Source: an uncultured Clostridia bacterium (GTDB lineage Bacteria > Bacillota > Clostridia > Oscillospirales > CAG-272). From it: a stretch of DNA of 14,695 nucleotides. Below the pieces are notes generated by a model. That model made no database searches. It was not told the origin of the DNA and saw only the letters and a list, made by a program, of their open reading frames with translations. Positions within the stretch are counted from its first letter, which is position 1. Each line of letters starts with the position of its first letter. Both the position numbers and the translations under genes were made by a program. Positions 1-6,878 of the stretch are shown piece by piece. Location: assembly GCA_946404295.1 (NCBI GenBank), contig CAMJDE010000019.1, positions 1 through 14,695 on the forward strand, in the 5' to 3' direction.

Positions 1-1474
1 AGGTCGTGGTCTTGTATTTGGTCACGGTCTCGAGGAACTCGTGGCGGATCGCGGGGGATTTCTCGGTGCAGTACTGGAGATACGCCGAAAGCGTCCTCGC
101 CTTCCGCGGTCCGACGTTGACGTTGATCGCGCCCGTGTCGGCGACGTTGTGGATGACCGAGTTATACTCCCCTTCCCGGTCGGTCTTCGGGCAGGGGACC
201 ACCGAATAGAGGTCGGTCATCGTCTGGAACGCATCGTCCTCCAGCCCGCCGAGCAGGCACACGCCCGCGAACAGCATCTCGCCGGCGGCGAACTTGGTGT
301 GGTGATACGCGACGCCGGGATTATCCGGGGTGTTGCCGTCGTAGGTCGCGTAGGTCGAGAACGCACCCGGCCCGTCGAACACGTTTTTCACCGCCTCGAA
401 GATCTTGTTCAGCCCCTCGGACGTATCGGCGTACTTGATCCACTGCCGATTGAAATACTTGCTGTCGGGGTCGGTGACGGAATAGGTCTCGGTCAGCCGT
501 TCGCCGCAGGAGTAAACGAAACTCCCCGAGTTGATCCCGCCGTACTCGTCGGCGATGATGCCGAGTCGGTCGCGGATCGAATCCTGCCCGTCTCCGTCGG
601 TGTCCTCCCAGATCGCCTCGCAGAGTTTGCCGAGGACGTCCCAGGTCCACTTTTTCTCTTCGACCAGATCGAAGAACCGGGTCGAGAGTTTCTCGCCCGC
701 CCCGAGCGGATCGTCGTTCTCTCCGATGATCGCCGAAGCGAGTTTGTCGGCGTTCTGATCCATCATATTCATATTGAAGGGCAGGACCGCCATCGCGCGG
801 AAAATGTCGAGGAAATAGTCGCCGCCGAGGACGTAGGCGCGGTCGCCGGTAAACGACAGATTCTCCATCCAGGCGGTCAGCCACCCTTCGGCGTCGAAAT
901 CAAAATACGAGTTCGGGATCGACCGGACGTCCTTGAAGGTCGCGTTCAGGAGTTCTTTGTTCAGGTCGTAGAGCATATTGACGAAGAGGTCGGGGGCGTC
1001 CGCCGCGTTCCCCTTCACGACCAGGTCGATCTGGGGTCCCTGCTGACCCCAGTCATAGTCCCAGAAGACGAAATTGACCGTCGTGCCGAACAGTTCGTTC
1101 GCCGCCCTGTTGCGCTCGTAAACCATCATCTGGATCGTGGGCGTCACGCCCGCCTCGACCGTGTCGGGTCCCTTCAGGTAAACGTCGTTTTTCGACGCCT
1201 TCTCCGCCGTTTTGAATTCGCTGCACTCGATCGTCAGCTTCCGGTCGGCGGCGGACAGCATCGTGATCCGCGGCGCGATCGCCGCCCACGGGTCGGGCGT
1301 GGTTTCGGCGACGGTCCCGGCGTCGGTCGTCGGCGTCGCGGTCGTCCCGTCGGTCGCGAAGGTCGTCGCCTCGGTCGCGGGGACGGTGGCGGCGGCGGGC
1401 GTTTTGCCGCCGCAGGACGCAAGCGATGGGGCGAGGATCGCCAGAAGGAGCAGGAGCGGAAGCAGTCGTTTCAT
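1..1474 (-). CDS. Extracellular solute-binding lipoprotein, paralog A (3' end cut by window edge)
   Basis: About 491 residues are visible and the frame is open to the left edge, so the C-terminus is missing. The N-terminus is a type II signal peptide: MKR, a leucine-rich stretch, and a lipobox ending at Cys21 (SLASC), followed by a Thr/Ala-rich linker to about residue 60. This predicts a membrane-anchored lipoprotein on the outer face. The rest resembles family-1 type solute-binding proteins of carbohydrate ABC importers and aligns throughout with the paralog encoded immediately upstream. It includes the conserved block around WTWDVLGKLCEAIWEDTDGD, which carries a DxDxDGxxD calcium-loop-like motif. 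An AAAGGA ribosome binding site precedes the ATG at 1474. It is probably co-transcribed with paralog B, 56 bases upstream. The ligand cannot be told from sequence, and any permease genes would lie off the left edge. Confidence 0.85.
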   Translation of the reverse strand, partial: MKRLLPLLLLLAILAPSLASCGGKTPAAATVPATEATTFATDGTTATPTTDAGTVAETTPDPWAAIAPRITMLSAADRKLTIECSEFKTAEKASKNDVYLKGPDTVEAGVTPTIQMMVYERNRAANELFGTTVNFVFWDYDWGQQGPQIDLVVKGNAADAPDLFVNMLYDLNKELLNATFKDVRSIPNSYFDFDAEGWLTAWMENLSFTGDRAYVLGGDYFLDIFRAMAVLPFNMNMMDQNADKLASAIIGENDDPLGAGEKLSTRFFDLVEEKKWTWDVLGKLCEAIWEDTDGDGQDSIRDRLGIIADEYGGINSGSFVYSCGERLTETYSVTDPDSKYFNRQWIKYADTSEGLNKIFEAVKNVFDGPGAFSTYATYDGNTPDNPGVAYHHTKFAAGEMLFAGVCLLGGLEDDAFQTMTDLYSVVPCPKTDREGEYNSVIHNVADTGAINVNVGPRKARTLSAYLQYCTEKSPAIRHEFLETVTKYKTTT

Positions 1475-1530
1475 TGTCGTTGTCCTTTCACCTGTTACGG
1501 TTGCGGGCGTTTTGCCCGGTGATTACGCTT

Positions 1531-3273
1531 TTATTCCGCGGGGGTCTCGACCTTCGGCAGGGTGTACCACAGCGCGAGGATCTCGTTCAGTCGGCTTTGC
1601 TTCGAGGGATAGTTGGCGGCGTAGATCGACACGAGTTCGCTTGAGGGGACCTCGAACCCGCCCTTCTTCATCTCTTCGTGCCATTTGACGCTGCCGCCGA
1701 CGTAGTTCTCGATCATCTTGTCGCGGCTGCTGATGGCGCTCCGGTAGATCAGCTCGAGCATCCGGTCGGTCCCCTGGTTGTAGACCGCGGTCGTGTATTT
1801 GGTCACGATCTGCAGGAACTGTTCGCGGATCTTTTTCGAGTGTTCGGTGCAGTACTGGAGATGCGCCGAGACCACTCTTGTCGTGAAGGGCGACGCGTTG
1901 ACGCTGATCGATCCGGCGCAGCCGGTATCGTGGATGACGCAGTTGTATTTCCCGTCGGCGGAGACCTTCGGCAGCGGGACGACCGAATAGAGGTCCCGCA
2001 TCTGCTGAAACGCCTCGTCCTCCAGCGCGCCGAGCACGCAGGCGCCGGCGAACAGGGTCTCGCCCTGTGAGAATTTGATCCAATGGTACGCCATTCCCGG
2101 GTTGTCGGAGGTGTTCCCGTCCACGGGACCGAAGGTCGCGAGCGATCCCTTCCCCGCGTAGACCGCCGCCACGGCGTCGAAAATGCCGCCGAGCACGCCG
2201 ACATCGTCGGGGTAATAGACCCAGTTCTTCTTGTAATACTTGCTGTTCGGATCGTCGATCTCGCGGGTCTCGAAAAACTGCTCGCCGTTCGAGTAGCAGT
2301 AGATCCCGCTCGACATCGAGAGGTTCGCGTCGCCGAGGATACCGAGCCGATCGTTGATCGAATCCTGCCCGTCTCCGTCGGTATCTTCCCAGATCGCCTC
2401 GCACAACTTGCCGAGGACGTCCCAGGTCCACTTCTCTTCCTCGACCAGATCGAAGAAGCGGGTGGACAGCTTCTCGTTTTCGCCGATCGGATCGTCTTCG
2501 TCCTGGATCGCCGGGGCGAGCGCCGCCGCGTTGGCGTCCATCAGGTCGACGTTGAAGGGGATCACGCTGATCGTGCGGAGCAGATCGATGAAGTAGTCGC
2601 CGCCGAGCAGATACGCGCGGTCGCCGGTCAGCGACATGCTCTCCATCCACTCGGTCATCCAGCCCTCGGCGTCAAAATCGAAATACGAGCCGGGGATCGT
2701 CCTGACGTCCTTGAACGCCCCGACGGTCAGAAGCACCTTATTCAGGTCGTACATCCCGTCAACGAACAGATCGGGCGCGTCGGCGGCGTTCCCCTGCACG
2801 ATCTGGACGATCCGCTCCGCCTGTTTCGCCCAGCGGAGATCATCCCAGAACTCGTATTCGACAGACGTACCGAGCAGGTCGTCGGCGTTTTTGTTGCGTT
2901 CGAAGACCATCTGCTGGATCACGGGCGTCTCTCCGTCCTCGATCGCGTCGGGACCCGCGATGAACTCGCGGTTCTTACTGCTCTTCTCGGCGTCGCCGAA
3001 GGTGCAAATCTGATATTTGAGGCGGCGATACTTTTCGGCAATGATCGTGACCTTCGGCGCGATCTCGTTCCAGCGGTCGGTCGTGGCGGCGGAGATCTCC
3101 CCGGCCGTCGTCCCCTCCGCCGTCCCCTCCGCCGTCCCCTCGGTCGCCCCCTCGGTCACGGGGACCGTCGCTTCTCCCCCTGCGGTCGCGGCGGCGGGCT
3201 CTTTGCCGCCGCAGGACGCGAAACCGAGCAGCAAAAATGAAAAGACGAAAAGCAAGCACAAAAATCTCTTCAT
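1531..3273 (-). CDS. Extracellular solute-binding lipoprotein, paralog B
   Basis: This is a complete 580-residue protein. The signal peptide MKRFLCLLFVFSFLLLGFAS leads to a lipobox Cys21, so it should be lipid-anchored outside the membrane. Residues 23-65 form a low-complexity linker with repeated EGTA/EGTT units encoded by a 12-bp DNA repeat. The mature part resembles solute-binding proteins of sugar ABC importers. An EF-hand-like loop, DTDGDGQDSIND, sits near residues 297-308. At 580 residues it is longer than many family-1 binding proteins (about 400-450), as seen in some Clostridia groups. The start at 3273 has an AAAGGAAA ribosome binding site, and a consensus promoter lies about 70 bases upstream. 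It is the first gene of an operon with paralog A. The assignment to solute binding is family-level, and the substrate is unknown. Confidence 0.88.
   Translation of the reverse strand: MKRFLCLLFVFSFLLLGFASCGGKEPAAATAGGEATVPVTEGATEGTAEGTAEGTTAGEISAATTDRWNEIAPKVTIIAEKYRRLKYQICTFGDAEKSSKNREFIAGPDAIEDGETPVIQQMVFERNKNADDLLGTSVEYEFWDDLRWAKQAERIVQIVQGNAADAPDLFVDGMYDLNKVLLTVGAFKDVRTIPGSYFDFDAEGWMTEWMESMSLTGDRAYLLGGDYFIDLLRTISVIPFNVDLMDANAAALAPAIQDEDDPIGENEKLSTRFFDLVEEEKWTWDVLGKLCEAIWEDTDGDGQDSINDRLGILGDANLSMSSGIYCYSNGEQFFETREIDDPNSKYYKKNWVYYPDDVGVLGGIFDAVAAVYAGKGSLATFGPVDGNTSDNPGMAYHWIKFSQGETLFAGACVLGALEDEAFQQMRDLYSVVPLPKVSADGKYNCVIHDTGCAGSISVNASPFTTRVVSAHLQYCTEHSKKIREQFLQIVTKYTTAVYNQGTDRMLELIYRSAISSRDKMIENYVGGSVKWHEEMKKGGFEVPSSELVSIYAANYPSKQSRLNEILALWYTLPKVETPAE
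3110..3157. repeat. Four tandem 12-bp units in the lipoprotein linker
   Basis: The plus strand shows GTCCCCTCCGCC twice, then GTCCCCTCGGTC and GCCCCCTCGGTC, head to tail. On the minus strand these encode four EG[AT][TA]-type tetrapeptides in the linker between the lipidated cysteine and the folded domain of paralog B. Paralog A lacks the array, so the copy number is probably free to vary by replication slippage and would change only linker length. Confidence 0.85.
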
Positions 3274-3340
3274 AAACGGGTTTCCTTTCGGGAGATCGGT
3301 TTGGGAATCGCGCGTTGCGCGGCGCGCGCTTCTGTTATTG

Positions 3341-3369
3341 ATTATATATTATTTTTTATTTATTGTCAA
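3341..3369 (-). promoter_or_regulatory. Sigma-A promoter for the lipoprotein operon
   Basis: Read on the minus strand, TTGACA (3369-3364), a 17-base spacer that is almost pure A/T, and TATAAT (3346-3341). Both hexamers are perfect. The stretch 3331-3372 is a striking AT island in GC-rich DNA. Transcription should start near 3334, leaving a leader of about 60 bases. That leader contains CGCGCG arms at 3309-3314 and 3323-3328 that could form a hairpin. Confidence 0.85.
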
Positions 3370-3478
3370 TTGGGTTATTGTGGGATTTGCCCGACCGCGG
3401 CTTTCTTTTTTCGCCGTTTTTTGCAAGAAAGGCAATTGCCGGAAGTCGCGGAGACGGGCGGCGCCCCCGGACAGTCGG

Positions 3479-3507
3479 TTGACAAGCGCGGCGAAATGCG
3501 CTATACT
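3479..3507 (+). promoter_or_regulatory. Sigma-A promoter for the nucleotidyltransferase gene
   Basis: TTGACA at 3479-3484, a 17-base spacer and TATACT at 3502-3507. The predicted start near 3514 gives a leader of about 40 bases before the ATG at 3556. Confidence 0.82.
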
Positions 3508-3522
3508 GTCACGAGAAAGAAC

Positions 3523-3540
3523 GCCGCTCCGAAGAGCGGC
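3523..3540 (+). promoter_or_regulatory. Leader hairpin abutting the ribosome binding site
   Basis: GCCGCTC pairs perfectly with GAGCGGC around a CGAA tetraloop. The stem ends directly before the GGAAGAGGTGG ribosome-binding segment of the nucleotidyltransferase gene, inside the predicted leader. It could stabilise the mRNA 5' end or modulate translation; the role is inference. It has no U-tract and is not a terminator. Confidence 0.6.
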
Positions 3541-3555
3541 GGAAGAGGTGGAACA

Positions 3556-4407
3556 ATGACGAACGAAAAGATCACGCTTCTGGTGATGGCGGCGGGGATG
3601 GGCAGCCGCTTCGGCGGGCTGAAACAGATCGAGCCCTTCGGTCCCGGCGGCGAGACCATCCTCGACTACTCGGTGTACGACGCGGCGGCGGCGGGCTTTT
3701 CGCGGGCGGTGATCGTTCTGCGGCGCTCGATGCTCGCCGATTTCCGGGAGACGGTTGGGCGCCGGATCGAGAAGCGGCTCGACGTGAAATACGCCCTGCA
3801 GGAAAACGACCTGATCCCCTCGGGCTTCCGCGTCCCCGCGGAGCGCACGCGCCCGCTCGGGACGGCGCACGCCGTCTGGTGCGCGCGGGAATTTCTCGAC
3901 GCGCCCTTCGCCGTGATCAATTCGGACGACTTTTACGGCGGCGGCGCTTATCGCGTCCTCTATGACGCCCTCTCGTCCCCCGCCCTTTCGGCGTGTATGG
4001 TCGGCTATCGGCTCGGGAACACGCTGAGCGAGACCGGGACGGTCAACCGCGGCGTCTGCACGGTCAAGGACGGTCTGCTCGCCGGGATCGAGGAACGCTG
4101 CGGGATCGACAAAAACAGCGGCGTTCCGCTCGATACCGTCGTTTCGATGAATATGTGGGGCTTCCGTTCGGATTTCGTTTCGCGGCTTGACCGCGACCTG
4201 CGCGCGTTCCTTCCGGCGATGAAGGATCCGCTGAAGGACGAACTGTACTTGCCCGGCGTGGTCGACGGCGCGATCCGGGACGGATCGCTCTCGGTGCGCG
4301 TGCTCGAGACGGCGGAGCAATGGTACGGCGTCACCTACCGCGAGGACGCCGCGTCGCTCCGCGCCGCGATCGCCCGTATGATCGCCGCGGGCAAATACCG
4401 TGCGTGA
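3556..4407 (+). CDS. NDP-sugar pyrophosphorylase-like nucleotidyltransferase
   Basis: This 283-residue protein belongs to the NTP-transferase (GT-A-like Rossmann) family that joins an NTP to a sugar phosphate or similar acceptor. The N-terminal signature LVMAAGMGSRFGG at residues 9-21 is the nucleotide-binding loop, with Lys23 just after it. The metal-binding aspartates lie in INSDDFYG at 121-128 (Asp124/Asp125). The blocks GTVNRGVC and MNMWGF fit the same family. The acceptor substrate cannot be assigned. The open frame extends upstream to 3301, but the ATG at 3556 is chosen because it follows AGAGGTGG and lies downstream of a consensus promoter. It is monocistronic, flanked by the divergent lipoprotein operon and the convergent plsC-like gene. 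Confidence 0.85.
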   Translation: MTNEKITLLVMAAGMGSRFGGLKQIEPFGPGGETILDYSVYDAAAAGFSRAVIVLRRSMLADFRETVGRRIEKRLDVKYALQENDLIPSGFRVPAERTRPLGTAHAVWCAREFLDAPFAVINSDDFYGGGAYRVLYDALSSPALSACMVGYRLGNTLSETGTVNRGVCTVKDGLLAGIEERCGIDKNSGVPLDTVVSMNMWGFRSDFVSRLDRDLRAFLPAMKDPLKDELYLPGVVDGAIRDGSLSVRVLETAEQWYGVTYREDAASLRAAIARMIAAGKYRA

Positions 4408-4465
4408 CGCTTCTCTTCCCTGTTTTGACCCGATTTTCGGTCGTTTCTGACGACCGCCCCCCGTC

Positions 4466-4494
4466 AAAAAAGCGCCGCCCGAACCCCGGGCGGC
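4466..4494 (-). terminator. Rho-independent terminator of the glycosyltransferase/acyltransferase operon
   Basis: An 8-bp perfect stem (GCCGCCCG at 4474-4481 with CGGGCGGC at 4487-4494, loop AACCC) is followed on the minus strand by GC and six Ts (4471-4466). It lies about 50 bases past the acyltransferase stop. On the plus strand the same hairpin is followed only by AAAATC, so it should work chiefly for the minus strand. The plus-strand gene ending at 4407 has no obvious terminator of its own apart from a 7-bp hairpin at 4438-4456 that lacks a T-run. Confidence 0.7.
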
Positions 4495-4540
4495 AAAATC
4501 ATAACTCTCAACGCCGCGGGCGCCCGTTCGGGCGCCCGCG
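4474..4540 (+). repeat. Probable reduced copy of the multi-hairpin element (modules H6 and H8)
   Basis: Two GC-rich hairpins follow each other here: GCCGCCCG/CGGGCGGC at 4474-4494, and CGGGCGCCC pairing with GGGCGCCCG within 4517-4538. The second resembles module H8 of the full element at 7807-7825 (GGGCGCCC stems) and, as there, is followed by GCGTT and the stop codon of a convergent minus-strand gene. The first resembles H6. The order H6 then H8 on the plus strand matches the full copy, but H7 and modules H1-H5 are absent. Convergent evolution of GC hairpins is possible. Confidence 0.45.
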
Positions 4541-4544
4541 TTAT

Positions 4545-5330
4545 TCAATCGTATTCCAGTTCTTTCCCGTACACTCTCTCGTAGGTTCCCTTGTTGAATT
4601 CCCACACCCGCCCTGCAAGCCGTTCGGCTTCCTCGCGCAGCGGCGCGTCGGGGTTGGGCAGGATCGGTTCCCCGATATGGAGCGTAAAGGATTTTTTCGG
4701 GGTGCCGTCGCGGCGGAGTTTCCGCGTTTTGAAGGTGTAGAACATGGGGATCACCGGGACGCCGTTCCGCGCCGCCGAGAGGAACGCCCCCTCGATCAGG
4801 GGACGCGGTTTCTCGTAGCACCACCAGAGCGACCCCTCGGGGTAAAACAGGACGAGTTCGCCGCGCGAGAGGAACTCTCCGATCGCGGCGTTCAGGTGCC
4901 GCATCGTCGGAAGCGTTTTGCCGATCGGGACGGTGCCGCCCGCGCGGAGCAGCCCGCCGAACACGCCGCGCCGGTTGTTGAACTCGGCGACCGTGATCTT
5001 CAGTTTCCGGCGCCCGACCGCCCGCCGGATCAGGATGCAGTCGGCGATGCTGACGTGGTTCGAGGTCAGAATCGCGCCCTTCACCCCTTTGAGATTCTTT
5101 TTTCCCTCGATCTTAAAGCGACAGAACGGACCGACGAAGAGCCCGACCAGACGGAACACCCCGACCGAAAAAACCGAAACCAGACGGTTGAAAAAGCCGC
5201 GGCGAAGGTAGTCGTAGTCGTCCGAGACCGGCAGAACCGATTTCCCCGAGCAGGGCGGCATCACGTGCGCCGAAAAGTTGCGCGCGCGCTCGTTTTCGGC
5301 TTCGAGCCGGAGCAGCTCGCGGCGGCTCAC
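4545..5330 (-). CDS. PlsC-like 1-acyl-glycerol-3-phosphate acyltransferase family protein
   Basis: This 261-residue protein carries the acyltransferase signature NHVSIAD at residues 91-97 (HX4D catalytic pair His92/Asp97) and the substrate-binding block FYPEGSLW at 162-169. A hydrophobic segment at about 51-70 probably anchors it to the inner face of the membrane. Family members transfer acyl groups to lysophosphatidate or related glycerolipid acceptors. The start is a GTG at 5330 that overlaps the TGA of the upstream glycosyltransferase (GTGA), so the two are translationally coupled. An ATG at residue 24 is an alternative start. Pairing with a membrane glycosyltransferase suggests the acceptor could be a glycolipid, not only lysophosphatidate; that is inference. 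Confidence 0.85.
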   Translation of the reverse strand: MSRRELLRLEAENERARNFSAHVMPPCSGKSVLPVSDDYDYLRRGFFNRLVSVFSVGVFRLVGLFVGPFCRFKIEGKKNLKGVKGAILTSNHVSIADCILIRRAVGRRKLKITVAEFNNRRGVFGGLLRAGGTVPIGKTLPTMRHLNAAIGEFLSRGELVLFYPEGSLWWCYEKPRPLIEGAFLSAARNGVPVIPMFYTFKTRKLRRDGTPKKSFTLHIGEPILPNPDAPLREEAERLAGRVWEFNKGTYERVYGKELEYD

Positions 5331-6655
5331 GCCGACGCCTCCCGCTCGTGCTCCTCACGGATCGCCTCGGAGCCGACCGCATCGGAATCGATCGACATCC
5401 GCTCGATCGGCGCCCAGTCGTCGGCGCGCACGGTCGTCGTGAACGCGAGGATGAAGATCCACGCGTACTCAATCAGAACGAAGGGAGAGAGGAAGAGCAG
5501 TTTGATCTTTTCTTTTCGCGTCATGCGGTTGACCCCGCGGCTGACGAGCAGCTGTGCCGCGGCGAAAACGAAGAGCGCGAAGTAGCAGACCCCGATCGGC
5601 AGAAGCGACCAGAGCAGAGCCGACGCCACGCCCCCGAGCCCCGCGATCGCCCGGACGAGCGCCAGGACGAGACACGCGGCGAAGCCGACGCCGTCGGCGC
5701 CGAGCATCAGGTAGACGGGATAGAGGTCGTAGAGGAAGTGCAGGTTCCCGCGGTCGGGCTTTCCGTGCCCGAAGGTCATTTGCTTGATCTCTCCCGCGTA
5801 GGTCTTGCGGAACTGGGCGAACCCCTTGAGCCAACGCACCCGGCGCTTGTTGTATTCGCGGCGGGTCAGCGGCTCCTCGGAATAGATCTCCGCGTACTCG
5901 TAGTACAGTTGCTTATAGCCGCGCCGCATACACTCGACCGAGAGTTCGTAATCCTCCGTCAGACTGCGGAAGGGATAGCCGCCGAGGTTTTCGACCACCC
6001 GCGCCCCGATCAGCATCCCCTGCCCGCAGAGAGCGAGGGCGTAGCCGCGCTTGGATTTGCTCTTGTTGCCCATATCGTCGACGCCGACGTAGGTCAGCGC
6101 GCTGCAGTTGGCGTAGAGCGTCCGGTACTCCTTTTTGTCGGTCAGCCAGTTCTTGATCAGTTTGCGCGGGATCACGACCTCGGCGCCGCTGTCCAACGCG
6201 TTGTTCATCTCCTCGACGTAGTTCGACGTCAGGATGCAGTCGGCGTCGACCACGAGATACGCGTCGGGCGCGTTCCCGGTCGAAAGGATGGTTTGCATAC
6301 AGGCGTCCATCGCCTCGGCTTTCCGCTTCTGGTTCGGGACCACCTGCACGACCGCGTCGGGGAGCGTCTCGCGCACCATGCCGATCGTCGGGTCGTCGGG
6401 GTCCTTCACGATCACGTAAACGTCGACGAGTTCCGCGGGATAGGTCTGCCGCTTCACGCTGTCGAGCAGGGGCGCGATCGCCCGGCTCTCGTCGCGCGCC
6501 GGGATCAGGAGCGCGAACCTTCTTTTGTTTTTCGCGTGCAGGCGTTCCTGCGGACGCCGTCCCTCGAACCACCACGCGATGTGCGGAACGTACAGCAGAA
6601 CCGAAAGAAGTTCTACCGCAAGAAACGCGATGATGATCCATTGTAATACCGTCAT
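5327..6655 (-). CDS. Membrane-bound family 2 glycosyltransferase
   Basis: This is a 442-residue inverting GT2 enzyme. An N-terminal membrane segment (about 4-26) is followed by the GT-A domain: LLIPARDES near 49-56, VVDADC with the DxD-type metal site at 135-140, TEDYELS with the catalytic-base position at 233-239, and RRVRWLKG at 271-278. The last matches the (Q/R)xxRW motif of processive-type GT2 enzymes such as NodC and hyaluronan or cellulose synthases. Hydrophobic segments follow at about 308-335, 340-366 and 388-408. It should use a UDP-sugar on the cytosolic face and act on a lipid or polymer acceptor, which is not identified. GGGAGG precedes the ATG. It is first in the operon and overlaps the acyltransferase gene by 4 bases. 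Confidence 0.87.
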   Translation of the reverse strand: MTVLQWIIIAFLAVELLSVLLYVPHIAWWFEGRRPQERLHAKNKRRFALLIPARDESRAIAPLLDSVKRQTYPAELVDVYVIVKDPDDPTIGMVRETLPDAVVQVVPNQKRKAEAMDACMQTILSTGNAPDAYLVVDADCILTSNYVEEMNNALDSGAEVVIPRKLIKNWLTDKKEYRTLYANCSALTYVGVDDMGNKSKSKRGYALALCGQGMLIGARVVENLGGYPFRSLTEDYELSVECMRRGYKQLYYEYAEIYSEEPLTRREYNKRRVRWLKGFAQFRKTYAGEIKQMTFGHGKPDRGNLHFLYDLYPVYLMLGADGVGFAACLVLALVRAIAGLGGVASALLWSLLPIGVCYFALFVFAAAQLLVSRGVNRMTRKEKIKLLFLSPFVLIEYAWIFILAFTTTVRADDWAPIERMSIDSDAVGSEAIREEHEREASA

Positions 6656-6705
6656 ACGGTTTGCCTCCCTTCGTCGGATCGCGTCGATTGGGTTTTCCGC
6701 AGTAG

Positions 6706-6734
6706 AGTATACCCGACCGGGCGAGCGTTGTCAA
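6706..6734 (-). promoter_or_regulatory. Sigma-A promoter for the glycosyltransferase/acyltransferase operon
   Basis: On the minus strand, TTGACA (6734-6729), 17-base spacer, TATACT (6711-6706). Transcription should start near 6699, about 44 bases before the ATG. Confidence 0.83.
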
Positions 6735-6794
6735 GCGCCCGCCGCAATTAATAATTCTCAAATTCTATTCTACCGAGACGTCCGGTTTTGCGGC

Positions 6795-6813
6795 ACTCTA
6801 TTTTAAATAGAGT
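6795..6813. promoter_or_regulatory. 19-bp perfect palindrome upstream of the HTH gene
   Basis: ACTCTATTT and AAATAGAGT flank a single central T. It lies 27 bases upstream of the HTH gene's -35 box and between two divergent promoters. GTCCGGT occurs on each side (6780 and about 6815). The symmetry suits a dimeric regulator, possibly the HTH protein itself; this is inference. Confidence 0.5.
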
Positions 6814-6840
6814 TGTCCGGTAATCCGACGTCCACCCCCC

Positions 6841-6869
6841 TTGCTTTTTTCGGAAAAGTCGTGTATAAT
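6841..6869 (+). promoter_or_regulatory. Promoter for the HTH/membrane protein gene
   Basis: A perfect TATAAT at 6864-6869 lies 17 bases from a weak -35 match, TTGCTT, at 6841-6846. The ATG at 6879 is only 9 bases past the -10 box, so the transcript should have almost no 5' leader. Confidence 0.7.
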
Positions 6870-6878
6870 GGTTTTGCT

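Noticed and set aside
41..1522. Long plus-strand open frame (493 codons) opposite lipoprotein A
   Set aside because: It is an antisense shadow of a GC-rich gene. The product is Arg/Val/Gly-rich with no domain, and the minus strand has a signal peptide, lipobox and ribosome binding site.
2083..3240. Plus-strand open frame of 385 codons opposite lipoprotein B
   Set aside because: Antisense shadow with low-complexity composition. The minus-strand protein is a clear family member.
3412..3445. Degenerate remnant of the hairpin element (TTTCTTGC and GGCAATTGCC pieces)
   Set aside because: Only short resemblances without paired stems in the right order, so chance is likely.
5348..6646. Plus-strand open frame of 432 codons opposite the glycosyltransferase
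   Set aside because: Antisense to a gene with DxD, TED and RxxRW motifs. The product is rich in Arg/Glu/Val with no recognisable domain.
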